IMG/VR virus record: IMGVR_UViG_3300025620_000050
Coordinates: 1-23,550 of that record
DNA from: a virus
Strand: one strand, 5' to 3'
Length of the DNA: 23,550 nucleotides
In this document: one piece after another, positions 1-7,594 of the stretch
Position numbering within the stretch: position 1 is the stretch's first letter
Layout of the letters: every line of letters starts with the position of its first letter
Made by a program: the position numbers and the translations under genes
The notes under the pieces: model-generated
What the model saw: the letters and a program-made list of their open reading frames with translations, nothing else
The model's database searches: none
What the model was told of the DNA's origin: nothing

Positions 1-1
1 T

Positions 2-271
2 ACTGATCACGCTACTGGCTGGGACGTATGTTTCAAGCGAGTAAAGACTGGCCCACTGCCTTACAATGTTGAGTACCAACTCCAAGCATTGAAGTGCAAG
101 CCACGTGCTCTGACTGAAGACGAGCTAGCATCTATTGCTGATCTCAAGTCTATGGACGATGTTATGCCTCGCCCAACAGCAGACGCACAGAAAGAACTGT
201 TAGACCGCCTACGCAATGCAGGCGCAGAAACCGATGACGAAGCACTGGAAGCTGAGTTCAATATCGGATGA
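2..271 (+). CDS. C-terminal part of a probable gp32-like single-stranded DNA-binding protein (5' end outside window)
   Basis: The frame is open from the first bases of the window, so this is the last 89 residues of a longer protein, not a short gene starting at the internal TTG at 89. The visible part begins with a stretch of the form D-H-x-T-G-W-D-V-x-F-K-R followed by a G-P-x-P-Y-x-V-E-Y segment. This resembles the end of the core domain of phage gp32-like ssDNA-binding proteins. It is followed by a helical linker and an acidic tail (ETDDEALEAEF), which in such proteins recruits replication and recombination partners. The stop codon overlaps the start of the SbcD-like gene (ATGA at 268-271), so the two are probably translationally coupled. 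The position just before gp47/gp46-like genes supports the call, but the identification rests on resemblance of a fragment and is only moderate. Confidence 0.5.
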   Translation, partial: TDHATGWDVCFKRVKTGPLPYNVEYQLQALKCKPRALTEDELASIADLKSMDDVMPRPTADAQKELLDRLRNAGAETDDEALEAEFNIG

Positions 272-1227
272 TCTTATATACAGCAGATTGGCACATAAAG
301 CTGGGACAGAAGAACGTCCCAGTATCGTGGGCTTTAAACCGCTATAATCTATTCTTTGAGCAAGTGTACGAGCTTGAGAAAGAGTGCAGTATGCACATTA
401 TAGGTGGTGATCTGTTTGATAGACTGCCAAACATGGAAGAGTTGGAACTTTACTTCAAGTTTATTCGTGGAGTAAAGATTCCAACTGTTATCTATGATGG
501 AAACCATGAAGCTACTAAGAAGTACAAGACCTTCTTTACACAGTTAAAGCAAGTATCGCGGGATATCAACCCTCTGATACACATTGTGGATATTTCTTAC
601 GTTGATGAAGACCTAGGTTACGGCATACTGCCTTATACTGATCTTCACCGTAAGGGTAGCATTGAGCAGTTTAACACAAGTCAACCTCTATTTACTCATG
701 TTCGTGGAGAGATACCTCCTCATGTTAAACCAGAAGTAGATTTAGACAGGTTTGAAGACTTTCCTGTAGTATTTTCCGGAGATCTACACTCCCATAGCAA
801 CAGTCAACGTAACATTGTATACCCTGGTAGTCCTATGACTACTTCTTTTCATAGAAGCATAGTTAAAACAGGCTACTTGCTTATCAATGAACAGGACTGG
901 AGCTGGATGTGGGAAGAGTTTAGACTACCGCAGTTATTGAGAAAGACAGTATCAAATCAATCTGATATGGTACCAACCGACTACCACCATACAATCTATG
1001 AAGTAGAAGGCGATATTCAAGAACTTGCAGGTGTTAAGAACTCAGACCTCCTCGATAAGAAAGTAGTTAAACGAAAATCAGAGGCAAGCCTGATTATAGA
1101 TAAAGATATGTCGATACAAGAAGAACTAGCAGAGTATTTGGCATATATTTTAGAATTACCAGAAACCTCAATACCAGAGATAATAGGAACATACAATGAT
1201 TACGCTTCAAAAGTTGAAATGGGATAA
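268..1227 (+). CDS. SbcD/Mre11/T4 gp47-like metallophosphoesterase, nuclease subunit
   Basis: This 319-residue protein has the calcineurin-like phosphoesterase motifs in order: ADWH (D7, H9), GGDLFD (D48), GNHE (N79, H80), a THVRG histidine (H144) and GDLHSH (H174, H176) followed by a YPGSP segment typical of SbcD and gp47. These residues bind two metal ions. The protein would be the nuclease half of an SbcCD/Mre11-Rad50-like complex that trims DNA ends and hairpins and supports recombination-dependent replication. The length is close to T4 gp47 and shorter than E. coli SbcD. Its ATG overlaps the upstream stop codon (ATGA), and its 3' end overlaps the SbcC-like gene by 32 bases, so the two subunits are probably made together. 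The leucine usual after the first motif histidine (D-x-H-L-G) is replaced here (WHIKLG), a small variation. Confidence 0.93.
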   Translation: MILYTADWHIKLGQKNVPVSWALNRYNLFFEQVYELEKECSMHIIGGDLFDRLPNMEELELYFKFIRGVKIPTVIYDGNHEATKKYKTFFTQLKQVSRDINPLIHIVDISYVDEDLGYGILPYTDLHRKGSIEQFNTSQPLFTHVRGEIPPHVKPEVDLDRFEDFPVVFSGDLHSHSNSQRNIVYPGSPMTTSFHRSIVKTGYLLINEQDWSWMWEEFRLPQLLRKTVSNQSDMVPTDYHHTIYEVEGDIQELAGVKNSDLLDKKVVKRKSEASLIIDKDMSIQEELAEYLAYILELPETSIPEIIGTYNDYASKVEMG

Positions 1228-2986
1228 TTGCTTTAGTTACGGTTCTGGTAACGAGTTAGACTTGGATGATAACACAGTAACACAAATTATTGGTACTAAC
1301 GGAATGGGCAAGTCGTCTATTCCGTTAATCATCGAAGAAGCTCTGTACAACAAGAATTCTAAAGGAATTAAAAAAGTTGATATTCCAAACAGACATATCA
1401 ATGAAGGATACAACATATCTCTTACTTTCACTAAAGACGGTTCGACATATGAGATCACCATCAAACGTAAGTCTAGTATCAAAGTAAAACTAGAGAAAGA
1501 TGGTGAAGACATTAGTAGTCATACGGCTACTAACACATACAAGACTATTCAAGGTATTATTGGAATAGATTTCAAAACATTCTCGCAGTTGGTATATCAA
1601 AATACTAATGCGAGCCTGCAGTTTCTTACAGCAACAGACGCTAACCGTAAGAAGTTCTTAATCGACCTTCTTCAGTTAGAGCATTATGTAGAGTTGTTCG
1701 AAGTATTTAAAGCCGCTTCGAAAGAAGCAACTTCAAAGAGTACAAACGTTTCAGGTCAGTTAGCGACCGTAGAAAAATGGTTGGAAAATAACAAACTTGA
1801 GAGTACCGATGTACTACCCCTGCTAAAAGTAGAAAGTTCGTTGGAAGAACACGAGAAAGATCTCCGTCATTGGACGAATGAACTTGATAAGTGGACTGAA
1901 AATTCTGATAAAATTTCTAAGAATAACGGATATAAAAAGCAGCTCGATGCTATAGATATTGACACTCTAAATGCAGACCAAGTAGAGTTTATAGAGTCCG
2001 AAGATCTTATGTCGGAGATTGGATCAATTAGAGCAGTCGCTGCGGGTGCGAAGACAACCCTAAATAAACTAGGAAAAGTACACGATGAATGCCCTACCTG
2101 TAAGCAACCTATCGACAATTCGGTAGAGAAAGCTATGGTCGAAGTAGAGCAGAAGAAATTTGCAGAAGCAAAGGAGAAATTAGATGAACTTACAGAACAG
2201 CTTAAACAAGTTAAAGCAAATAATGGAAGATTTGAAAGTAACACAAAAGCTATCCGAGATTGGGAAATGCTTTATCAGGCTTATGACAGCTCTATCTCTG
2301 CGGATCATGTGGATAGTGCGGAGCTTGAAGCCAGCGTTGGTGACAGCCGTAGAGGAGTACAAGAAGCAAAAGCGCAGGAGTCAAAACTTAGGGCCGAGAA
2401 CGAGCGTAGAAACAAACTCAACACAAGACTCCAAGTAATCCAAGAACAGACTGACGACTTTAAAGCGCAGAAAGAAAAACATAAAGCAGACCTCGTTGAA
2501 TTACAAAGTAAAGAAACGACTCTGGACATCTTGAAGAAGGCATTTAGTACAAATGGCTTGCTTGCATACAAGATTGAAAATTTAGTAAAAGAGCTAGAAG
2601 AGTTGACAAATACTTATCTAGCCGAACTATCTGATGGTAGGTTTACCCTAGAGTTTGTGGTATCGAACGACAAACTTAATGTACAGATTACAGATGCAGG
2701 AAGCATTATTGATATTCTTGCTCTCTCTTCTGGAGAACTTGCCCGAGTTAACACCGCTACTCTACTAGCTATCCGTCAGCTAATGAGTAGTATTTCAAAG
2801 TCAAGAATCAATGTTTTATTTTTAGACGAGGTTATCAATGTACTCGATGAGACAGGAAGAGAGCGTATGGTAGAAGTATTGCTTCGAGAAGATTTAAATA
2901 CTTATATCGTATCGCATGGTTGGACTCACCCCCTCCTCGAAAAGATTGAAGTCGTCAAGGACGGAAACGTCAGCGTACTGGAGTAG
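1196..2986 (+). CDS. SbcC/Rad50/T4 gp46-like ATPase with zinc hook
   Basis: This 596-residue SMC-type ATPase has a Walker A motif at 33-41 (GTNGMGKSS), two long charged coiled-coil arms, and a CPTC zinc-hook motif (C299, C302) near the middle. The ABC signature is at 510-514 (LSSGE), the Walker B motif ends in D544-E545 (VLFLDE), and the H-loop histidine is H574. The two halves of the ATPase come together when the coiled coil folds back, and the hook dimerises through a zinc ion. With the preceding gp47-like nuclease it would form the end-processing complex. The length is near T4 gp46 and far shorter than bacterial SbcC, as expected of phage versions with short arms. AGGA lies 8 bases before the ATG, inside the end of the upstream gene. 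The signature reads LSSGE rather than the commoner LSGGE. Confidence 0.95.
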   Translation: MITLQKLKWDNCFSYGSGNELDLDDNTVTQIIGTNGMGKSSIPLIIEEALYNKNSKGIKKVDIPNRHINEGYNISLTFTKDGSTYEITIKRKSSIKVKLEKDGEDISSHTATNTYKTIQGIIGIDFKTFSQLVYQNTNASLQFLTATDANRKKFLIDLLQLEHYVELFEVFKAASKEATSKSTNVSGQLATVEKWLENNKLESTDVLPLLKVESSLEEHEKDLRHWTNELDKWTENSDKISKNNGYKKQLDAIDIDTLNADQVEFIESEDLMSEIGSIRAVAAGAKTTLNKLGKVHDECPTCKQPIDNSVEKAMVEVEQKKFAEAKEKLDELTEQLKQVKANNGRFESNTKAIRDWEMLYQAYDSSISADHVDSAELEASVGDSRRGVQEAKAQESKLRAENERRNKLNTRLQVIQEQTDDFKAQKEKHKADLVELQSKETTLDILKKAFSTNGLLAYKIENLVKELEELTNTYLAELSDGRFTLEFVVSNDKLNVQITDAGSIIDILALSSGELARVNTATLLAIRQLMSSISKSRINVLFLDEVINVLDETGRERMVEVLLREDLNTYIVSHGWTHPLLEKIEVVKDGNVSVLE

Positions 2987-2988
2987 AG

Positions 2989-3162
2989 ATGTCGGCAGGT
3001 AGAAGAAGACTATGGTGGAGACACCTTAAAGCACAAGAAGAACTGGAACTCAAAGAGTCCAAGATAAAAGAGGAAGAAGATGGTAGATTCGAGAGCGAAG
3101 GGAGCGAGAGGCGAGTACCTAGTGAGGGATATGTTGAGGGACTCGACGGGTCTCAAGTTTGA
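2989..3162 (+). CDS. Possible small basic/acidic protein of 57 residues, function unknown
   Basis: An ATG at 2989, two bases after the SbcC-like stop, is preceded by GGAG at a good distance (5 bases). It opens a 57-codon frame ending in TGA at 3160-3162. The product starts with a positively charged, tryptophan-rich end (MSAGRRRLWWRH), continues as a lysine/glutamate-rich helix, and ends in a low-complexity acidic part. The last 83 bases overlap the next gene in another frame, so the C-terminal half may be shaped only by that overlap. The good ribosome binding site and the otherwise unexplained 93-base gap in a packed operon favour a real gene. The short length and the overlap count against it. 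I do not recognise a family. Confidence 0.45.
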   Translation: MSAGRRRLWWRHLKAQEELELKESKIKEEEDGRFESEGSERRVPSEGYVEGLDGSQV

Positions 3163-3526
3163 AAGAGTGCCCGCCTCTGGAGCATTAGAGTATTTGAAAG
3201 GGGACTTATATGTCCCTAATCAGCGCAATCATTTTTGTATTGAAGTAAAGAATTATAAAGACTCTGCATTGACAGACAAAGTATTCACACAACCTAAGAC
3301 AAACAATTTGATTCGCTGGTGGAAGAAAGTAGTAATACAAGCGGCAGGTGGCGATCAAAAGCCAATGCTATTTTTTAAATATGACCGTTCTAAAGTATTT
3401 GTATGCACAGAACAGAAGCCTGAGAATACACAACAGTATTTGTATATAGCCTTTCTGGATTGTTATGTATTACTTGCAGAGGATTGGTTAGCAGCAGAAA
3501 AAGTGGAGTGGATAGGTGGCTTTTAG
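3080..3526 (+). CDS. PD-(D/E)XK nuclease, Holliday junction resolvase-like
   Basis: This 148-residue protein has the layout of Hjc/RecU-like resolvases. It has an N-terminal GxRGE (E12) in the first helix, an RVPASGA strand-turn, then KGDLYV (D42) and CIEVKNYK (E55, K57), which form the E...D...ExK catalytic set of PD-(D/E)XK nucleases. It would cut branched recombination intermediates, which suits its place between the SbcCD-like pair and the 5'-3' exonuclease. The ATG at 3080 has AGGA five bases upstream. The 3' end overlaps the exonuclease gene by 11 bases. Holliday junction specificity is inferred from motif layout, so another structure-selective or DNA-degrading nuclease of this fold is possible. 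Confidence 0.72.
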   Translation: MVDSRAKGARGEYLVRDMLRDSTGLKFERVPASGALEYLKGDLYVPNQRNHFCIEVKNYKDSALTDKVFTQPKTNNLIRWWKKVVIQAAGGDQKPMLFFKYDRSKVFVCTEQKPENTQQYLYIAFLDCYVLLAEDWLAAEKVEWIGGF

Positions 3527-4355
3527 TTTTAATGAAGCAACATCAGGTAAAGAAAGTAAGACTATAGTAATTGATGCCTTGAACTTGGCCTTCCGTTGGA
3601 AGCATCAAGGTAGAACAGACTTTCGAGATGACTATGTACAAACTGTAAAATCCTTAGCCCAGTCATACAAATGTGGTAATATTATTATTACCGCAGACTG
3701 GGGCTCTTCCAGCTATAGGAAGGGTATCTTACCAGAGTACAAGCAGAATCGAAAAGATAAGTACGAAACACAAACAGATGCAGAGAAGCAGGCATTTATA
3801 GACTTCTTTGATGAATATGAAGGCACACTAGAACTATTGGCAGAGTCGTTTCCTGTTCTTCGTTATCAAGGTGTAGAGGCAGATGATCTTGCTGCCCACC
3901 TGGTAAAGCGTAAGAAAGAGTACGGTTTAGAAGAGATTTGGCTAGTATCGAGTGACCGAGATTGGGACTTGTTAATTCAGGATGGCGTAAGTAGATTTTC
4001 TTATGTAACCCGTAAAGAAGTCACAATCAATAATTGGAGTGAGCATTACAATGTAACTCCTGAAGAGTACATCTCCTTTAAATGTTTGACTGGAGATAAG
4101 GGCGACAACGTACCAGGCATTAACGGTATAGGCCCAAAACGCGCAGAGTCACTAATCAAAGATTATGGCGATGCAATGACCATCTATGACAACATACCTT
4201 TAGACGGTAAGTATAAGTATATTCAAGAGCTAAATGCAAATGCAGAACTGCTCTTGACAAACTATGAGTTGATGGATTTAGTAACATATTGCGATGACGC
4301 AATTGGTGCAGACAATGTGTCTGATATACAGCGGAGAATGACAAATGCAGATTGA
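3516..4355 (+). CDS. FEN-like 5'-3' exonuclease / flap endonuclease
   Basis: This 279-residue protein is similar in length to T5 D15 and T4 RNase H. The acidic metal-binding residues of the FEN family appear in order: D20 (IDALN), D61 (TADWG), the arch motif YKQNR (75-79), E121/D123/D124 (EADD), D147/D149 (SSDRD), and D194/D197 in TGDKGDNVPG, which runs into a helix-3-turn-helix DNA clamp (GIGPKRAESL, near 204-213). The enzyme would remove RNA primers and 5' flaps and resect DNA ends during replication and recombination. Translation starts at GTG with GGAG 8 bases upstream, inside the end of the resolvase-like gene. The 3' end overlaps nrdA by 11 bases. No DNA polymerase domain is attached. 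Confidence 0.93.
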   Translation: MAFSFNEATSGKESKTIVIDALNLAFRWKHQGRTDFRDDYVQTVKSLAQSYKCGNIIITADWGSSSYRKGILPEYKQNRKDKYETQTDAEKQAFIDFFDEYEGTLELLAESFPVLRYQGVEADDLAAHLVKRKKEYGLEEIWLVSSDRDWDLLIQDGVSRFSYVTRKEVTINNWSEHYNVTPEEYISFKCLTGDKGDNVPGINGIGPKRAESLIKDYGDAMTIYDNIPLDGKYKYIQELNANAELLLTNYELMDLVTYCDDAIGADNVSDIQRRMTNAD

Positions 4356-6114
4356 TTATAAGAGAGACAACTATCTATCAGAGTTTAGTATTAAAACTTT
4401 AGAAGATCGTTATTTAGTAGAAGGGGAAAAGTCTCCCCAGGATGCGTTTGCACGAGCAGCAAGAACCTTCGCTGACGATGAAGCACACGCACAGAGATTG
4501 TATGACTACGCTAGTAAGCTGTGGTTCATGTTTAGTACGCCTGTTTTGAGCAATGGCGGCACTAGCCGTGGCATGCCTATCAGTTGCTTTCTAAACTATG
4601 TTGAAGATAGCCGAGAAGGTATCACTGGTCACTATACTGAGAATGCGTTCTTGTCTAGTGTAGGCGGTGGTATTGGGGGTTGTTGGAACGATGTACGATC
4701 AGTAGGAAGTAAAACCTCTGCGGGGTCAGAGTCAACTGGAGTAATTCCTTTCTTGAAAGTGGTTGATGCAGAAATGCTCGCTTTCTCACAAGGTGTAACA
4801 AGACGAGGTAGTTATGCAGCATATTTGGAAATGTCTCACCCAGAGATTGAAGAGTTTCTGGACATTCGTAAGCCTACAGGCGGAGACGTTAATCGCAAGT
4901 CTACTAACTTGCATCATGCTGTCACTGTTTCTGACGAGTTTATGGAGCTGATCGAAGGAGCTACAAGAGAAGAAGGTTTCGATGATTCATGGGATTTAGT
5001 AGATCCACACAGTGGTGAAGTTACGAAGACTGTATCAGCTAAGACACTTTGGGTAAAGTTGATCCAAAATCGTGTAGAGACTGGCGAACCATACATTATG
5101 TTTAAAGATACAGTTCAGGCCGCTTTACCACAATTTCAGAAAGATGCAGGGTTGCAGGTACATCACTCAAATCTTTGTTCTGAAATTACACTGGCTACAG
5201 ATGATCAGCGCACAGCAGTATGTTGTTTGTCAAGTGTAAATCTGGAAGAGTATGACGAGTGGAGCCAGAATGAGCAGTTCATTCCTGATCTAGTACGAAT
5301 GTTAGACAATGTACTTGATCACTTTATCGCCAATGCCCCTAACGAGCTATACAGAGCGAAGTTAAGTGCAGAAAAAGAAAGAAGTATTGGCCTGGGTGCT
5401 ATGGGTTTCCACGCTTATCTTCAGAGACACAACATTCCGTTTGAGAGCGTGCTTGCAAAAGGTGCAAACAACAGAATGTTTACAAGAATTAAATCGGAGG
5501 CAGTACGTGCAACAAGACAACTTGCAACAGAAAGAGGGGAGTGCCCTGATGGTAAAGGCTACGGCGTACGTAATGCTCACTTGCTTGCCGTTGCTCCTAA
5601 TGCTAGTAGTAGTATTATATGTGGTAATACAAGTCCTAGCATTGAGCCTTACCGGGCTAATGCTTTTACGCAGAAAACTAAAAGCGGTAGTAGCCTTCTT
5701 AAAAACGAATACTTACAGCACGCACTTCAAGAAATAGATATGGACACGGACGAAGTTTGGAAGAGTATCATTACAAACGGTGGATCGGTTCAACAACTAG
5801 AGTTCTTAGATGATTATACTAAGGATGTATTTAAGACAGCAGTAGAGATTGACCAGAAGTGGGTTATTGAGTTTGCAGGGGATCGACAGAAGCACATTTG
5901 CCAAAGTCAGTCACTAAACGTATTCTTCCCTGCTAATGTTTCAAAGCAGGAACTGCACGCGATACACATGGCAGCATGGAAGCAGAAAGTAAAAACTCTA
6001 TATTATCTACGAAGTGAAGCGATAAAGAGAGCCGAGACAGTATCAGATGAAGCACTACGAAAGTATATCTTCGATACTATTGATGAAAATGATTGTTTAG
6101 CGTGTGAGGGTTAA
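4345..6114 (+). CDS. nrdA: Class Ia ribonucleoside-diphosphate reductase, large (alpha) subunit
   Basis: This enzyme reduces ribonucleotides to deoxyribonucleotides. The first redox cysteine is C81 (ISCFLNY). The active-site loop NLCSE gives N276, C278 (thiyl radical) and E280. The partner redox cysteine is C293 in VCCLSSVNL, and the radical-transfer tyrosine pair is Y553-Y554 (KTLYYLRS). The C-terminal tail ends in CLACEG (C584, C587), the swinging dithiol that re-reduces the active site. At 589 residues it is much shorter than E. coli NrdA (761), mainly because the N-terminal region starts almost at the catalytic domain and shows no ATP-cone. Allosteric dATP shut-off is therefore probably absent. 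The next gene is a thioredoxin-like protein and the one after is NrdB, so the window holds a full reductase with its own possible electron donor. Confidence 0.96.
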   Translation: MQIDYKRDNYLSEFSIKTLEDRYLVEGEKSPQDAFARAARTFADDEAHAQRLYDYASKLWFMFSTPVLSNGGTSRGMPISCFLNYVEDSREGITGHYTENAFLSSVGGGIGGCWNDVRSVGSKTSAGSESTGVIPFLKVVDAEMLAFSQGVTRRGSYAAYLEMSHPEIEEFLDIRKPTGGDVNRKSTNLHHAVTVSDEFMELIEGATREEGFDDSWDLVDPHSGEVTKTVSAKTLWVKLIQNRVETGEPYIMFKDTVQAALPQFQKDAGLQVHHSNLCSEITLATDDQRTAVCCLSSVNLEEYDEWSQNEQFIPDLVRMLDNVLDHFIANAPNELYRAKLSAEKERSIGLGAMGFHAYLQRHNIPFESVLAKGANNRMFTRIKSEAVRATRQLATERGECPDGKGYGVRNAHLLAVAPNASSSIICGNTSPSIEPYRANAFTQKTKSGSSLLKNEYLQHALQEIDMDTDEVWKSIITNGGSVQQLEFLDDYTKDVFKTAVEIDQKWVIEFAGDRQKHICQSQSLNVFFPANVSKQELHAIHMAAWKQKVKTLYYLRSEAIKRAETVSDEALRKYIFDTIDENDCLACEG

Positions 6115-6115
6115 G

Positions 6116-6361
6116 ATGAGATTACTTAAATTTAGTGCAGAATGGTGTCAACCTTGTAAGATGTTGGCAAAAACGTTGGAGGGGGCTAATCTCCCCTATA
6201 CTATCTCAAGTATTGATATTGATGATAGCCCAAACTTAGCAGCGGACTACAAAGTTCGCGGAGTACCTACAATGATACTTGTAGATGATAATGATAAAGA
6301 AGTAGGCCGCTTAGTCGGAGTTAAGACTAAAGCCCAGATAGAGGAGTTTATAAGTGAGTAA
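6116..6361 (+). CDS. Thioredoxin/glutaredoxin-like redox protein
   Basis: This small thioredoxin-fold protein of 81 residues has the active site WCQPC (C11, C14) after a beta strand (RLLKFSAEW) and a cis-proline motif VRGVPT (P51). It is smaller than typical thioredoxin (about 105-110 residues) and closer to short NrdH- or archaeal-like forms. It most likely re-reduces the dithiol tail of the adjacent NrdA. I chose the ATG at 6116 because GAGGG (6106-6110) sits five bases upstream. A GTG at 6104 would add four residues and would place the start inside the nrdA tail without a clear ribosome binding site. Its stop overlaps the GTG of nrdB by 8 bases. Confidence 0.9.
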   Translation: MRLLKFSAEWCQPCKMLAKTLEGANLPYTISSIDIDDSPNLAADYKVRGVPTMILVDDNDKEVGRLVGVKTKAQIEEFISE

Positions 6362-7316
6362 TTTACTAGAAGAAAGAGAATACTATAAGCCGTTCAATTA
6401 CCCGTGGGCATTTGAACATTATAAGTCACAGCAGCACATGCACTGGTTGCCTGACGAAGTAAATCTTGCTGATGACTTGAAAGATTTTCGTGAGAACCTT
6501 AGTCCAGGGAACAAGTCACTCTTAGCAAACATCTTTCGTTTCTTTACACAGGCTGATGTAGATGTATGTTGTGGCTATGCTACACATTACCTGCCAACCT
6601 TTAAGCAGCCAGAAGTACGAATGATGCTATCAGCTTTTGCAGCTATGGAAGCAGTACACCAGGAAGCATACTCGTTGTTACTAGAGACACTTGGGTATGG
6701 AGATGATGAGTACAAAGAGTTCATGAAGCATAAGGCGATGATGGACAAGCATGAGCATCTTAGCAACTTCGGTATGGACTCTAAGATGGATATTGCGAAA
6801 ACAATGGCTATCTACTCAGGTTTTACCGAAGGGGTGCAGTTGTTTAGTAGTTTTGCTATTCTGTTGAACTTCCCTCGCCACAACTTGATGAAGGGTATGG
6901 GACAGATTGTTACTTGGTCTGTTCGAGACGAAAGTCTCCACGTTGAAGGAATGTCACAGTTATTCCGTACATTCATTCAAGAGAACCCAGAATTGTGGAA
7001 CGATGATCTGAAGTATGAGATCTATTGTGCCGCAGAGCGATCAGTAGAGCTAGAAGATGCGTTTATTGACTTATGTTTCGAAGGTGCAGATGTCCCAGAC
7101 CTCACGCCAGAAGATGTTAAGTTATATATTCGCTATATTGCAGATCGTAGACTGTTAGGACTAGGTTTGAAGAAGATTTTTGGAAGTGATAAGAATCCTT
7201 TAGATTGGCTAGACTATATGCTAAACGGCGTTGAACACGCTAACTTTTTTGAAAACAGAGCCACCGAGTATTCCAAAGCGAGTACAACTGGAAATTGGCA
7301 AGATATATTTAAATAG
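6354..7316 (+). CDS. nrdB: Class Ia ribonucleoside-diphosphate reductase, small (beta) subunit
   Basis: This 320-residue ferritin-like protein houses the di-iron tyrosyl radical cofactor. The ligands match E. coli NrdB in identity and spacing: D68, E99, H102, the radical tyrosine Y106 (pattern ExxHxxxY), E159, E193 and H196. The spacings D68-E99 (31) and E159-E193 (34) equal those of E. coli D84-E115 and E204-E238. The radical tyrosine is present, which favours class Ia over class Ic, which lacks it. Translation starts at GTG with GAGGAG 6 bases upstream, overlapping the thioredoxin-like gene by 8 bases. Together with NrdA it supplies dNTPs during infection. Confidence 0.96.
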   Translation: MSNLLEEREYYKPFNYPWAFEHYKSQQHMHWLPDEVNLADDLKDFRENLSPGNKSLLANIFRFFTQADVDVCCGYATHYLPTFKQPEVRMMLSAFAAMEAVHQEAYSLLLETLGYGDDEYKEFMKHKAMMDKHEHLSNFGMDSKMDIAKTMAIYSGFTEGVQLFSSFAILLNFPRHNLMKGMGQIVTWSVRDESLHVEGMSQLFRTFIQENPELWNDDLKYEIYCAAERSVELEDAFIDLCFEGADVPDLTPEDVKLYIRYIADRRLLGLGLKKIFGSDKNPLDWLDYMLNGVEHANFFENRATEYSKASTTGNWQDIFK

Positions 7317-7325
7317 GAAATAGAC

Positions 7326-7559
7326 ATGACAGAAGAAGTAAAGACAGTAACACTTAATGATACACAATATAACGTAGATGATATGAGTGAGAGAGGGCAG
7401 TATATTGTAGCTCAGTTAGGCGAGATTCAGCAAGAGAGCCAGGAAATGAAGTTCAAGCTCGATAGACTAGAGATCGCTAGAAAGGGTTTTGTTGAGTTGT
7501 TGCAAGCAGAAGTAGAAGATCAACCTGCCGAAGCAGAGATTCAAGAAGTAGAAGGGTAA
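7326..7559 (+). CDS. Small coiled-coil protein, DUF6447-like
   Basis: This 77-residue acidic protein has a short N-terminal beta part (VTLNDTQYNVDDMSE), then one long amphipathic helix (about residues 25-62, with L/I heptads and the end LDRLEIARKGFVELL), and an acidic tail. The pattern T-x-N-x-x-x-Y-x-V-D-D-x-S-E followed by a helix ending in LxxARxxFVxxL resembles the small DUF6447 proteins found in many phages, whose function is unknown. It follows nrdB by 9 bases with AGGA before the ATG, and it is the last gene of the + operon before the terminator. It may simply ride in the operon, and no role in nucleotide metabolism can be read from the sequence. Confidence 0.8.
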   Translation: MTEEVKTVTLNDTQYNVDDMSERGQYIVAQLGEIQQESQEMKFKLDRLEIARKGFVELLQAEVEDQPAEAEIQEVEG

Positions 7560-7560
7560 A

Positions 7561-7590
7561 AGAAAGGGGGCTATTGCAGCCCCCTTTTTA
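7561..7590. terminator. Bidirectional intrinsic terminator between convergent operons
   Basis: A perfect 7-bp GC-rich stem GGGGGCT / AGCCCCC (7566-7572 and 7578-7584) with a five-base loop is followed by TTTTT on the + strand (7585-7589). It is preceded by AAAAGAAA, which becomes a U-rich tail when read from the - strand. It sits two bases after the stop of the last + gene and five bases before the stop of the tail fibre gene on the - strand, so it can end both transcripts and prevent read-through collisions. Confidence 0.93.
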
Positions 7591-7594
7591 TGTC

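Noticed and set aside
89-271. A short gene starting at TTG 89
   Set aside because: The frame is open to the start of the window and the upstream residues read as part of a conserved domain, so it is the tail end of a larger gene.
5366-5737. A 123-codon + strand ORF inside nrdA
   Set aside because: It is a shadow in another frame across strongly conserved NrdA sequence, with no family resemblance.
6104-6115. GTG at 6104 as the start of the thioredoxin-like gene
   Set aside because: The ATG at 6116 has a clear GAGGG at proper distance and places the first beta strand at the usual position.
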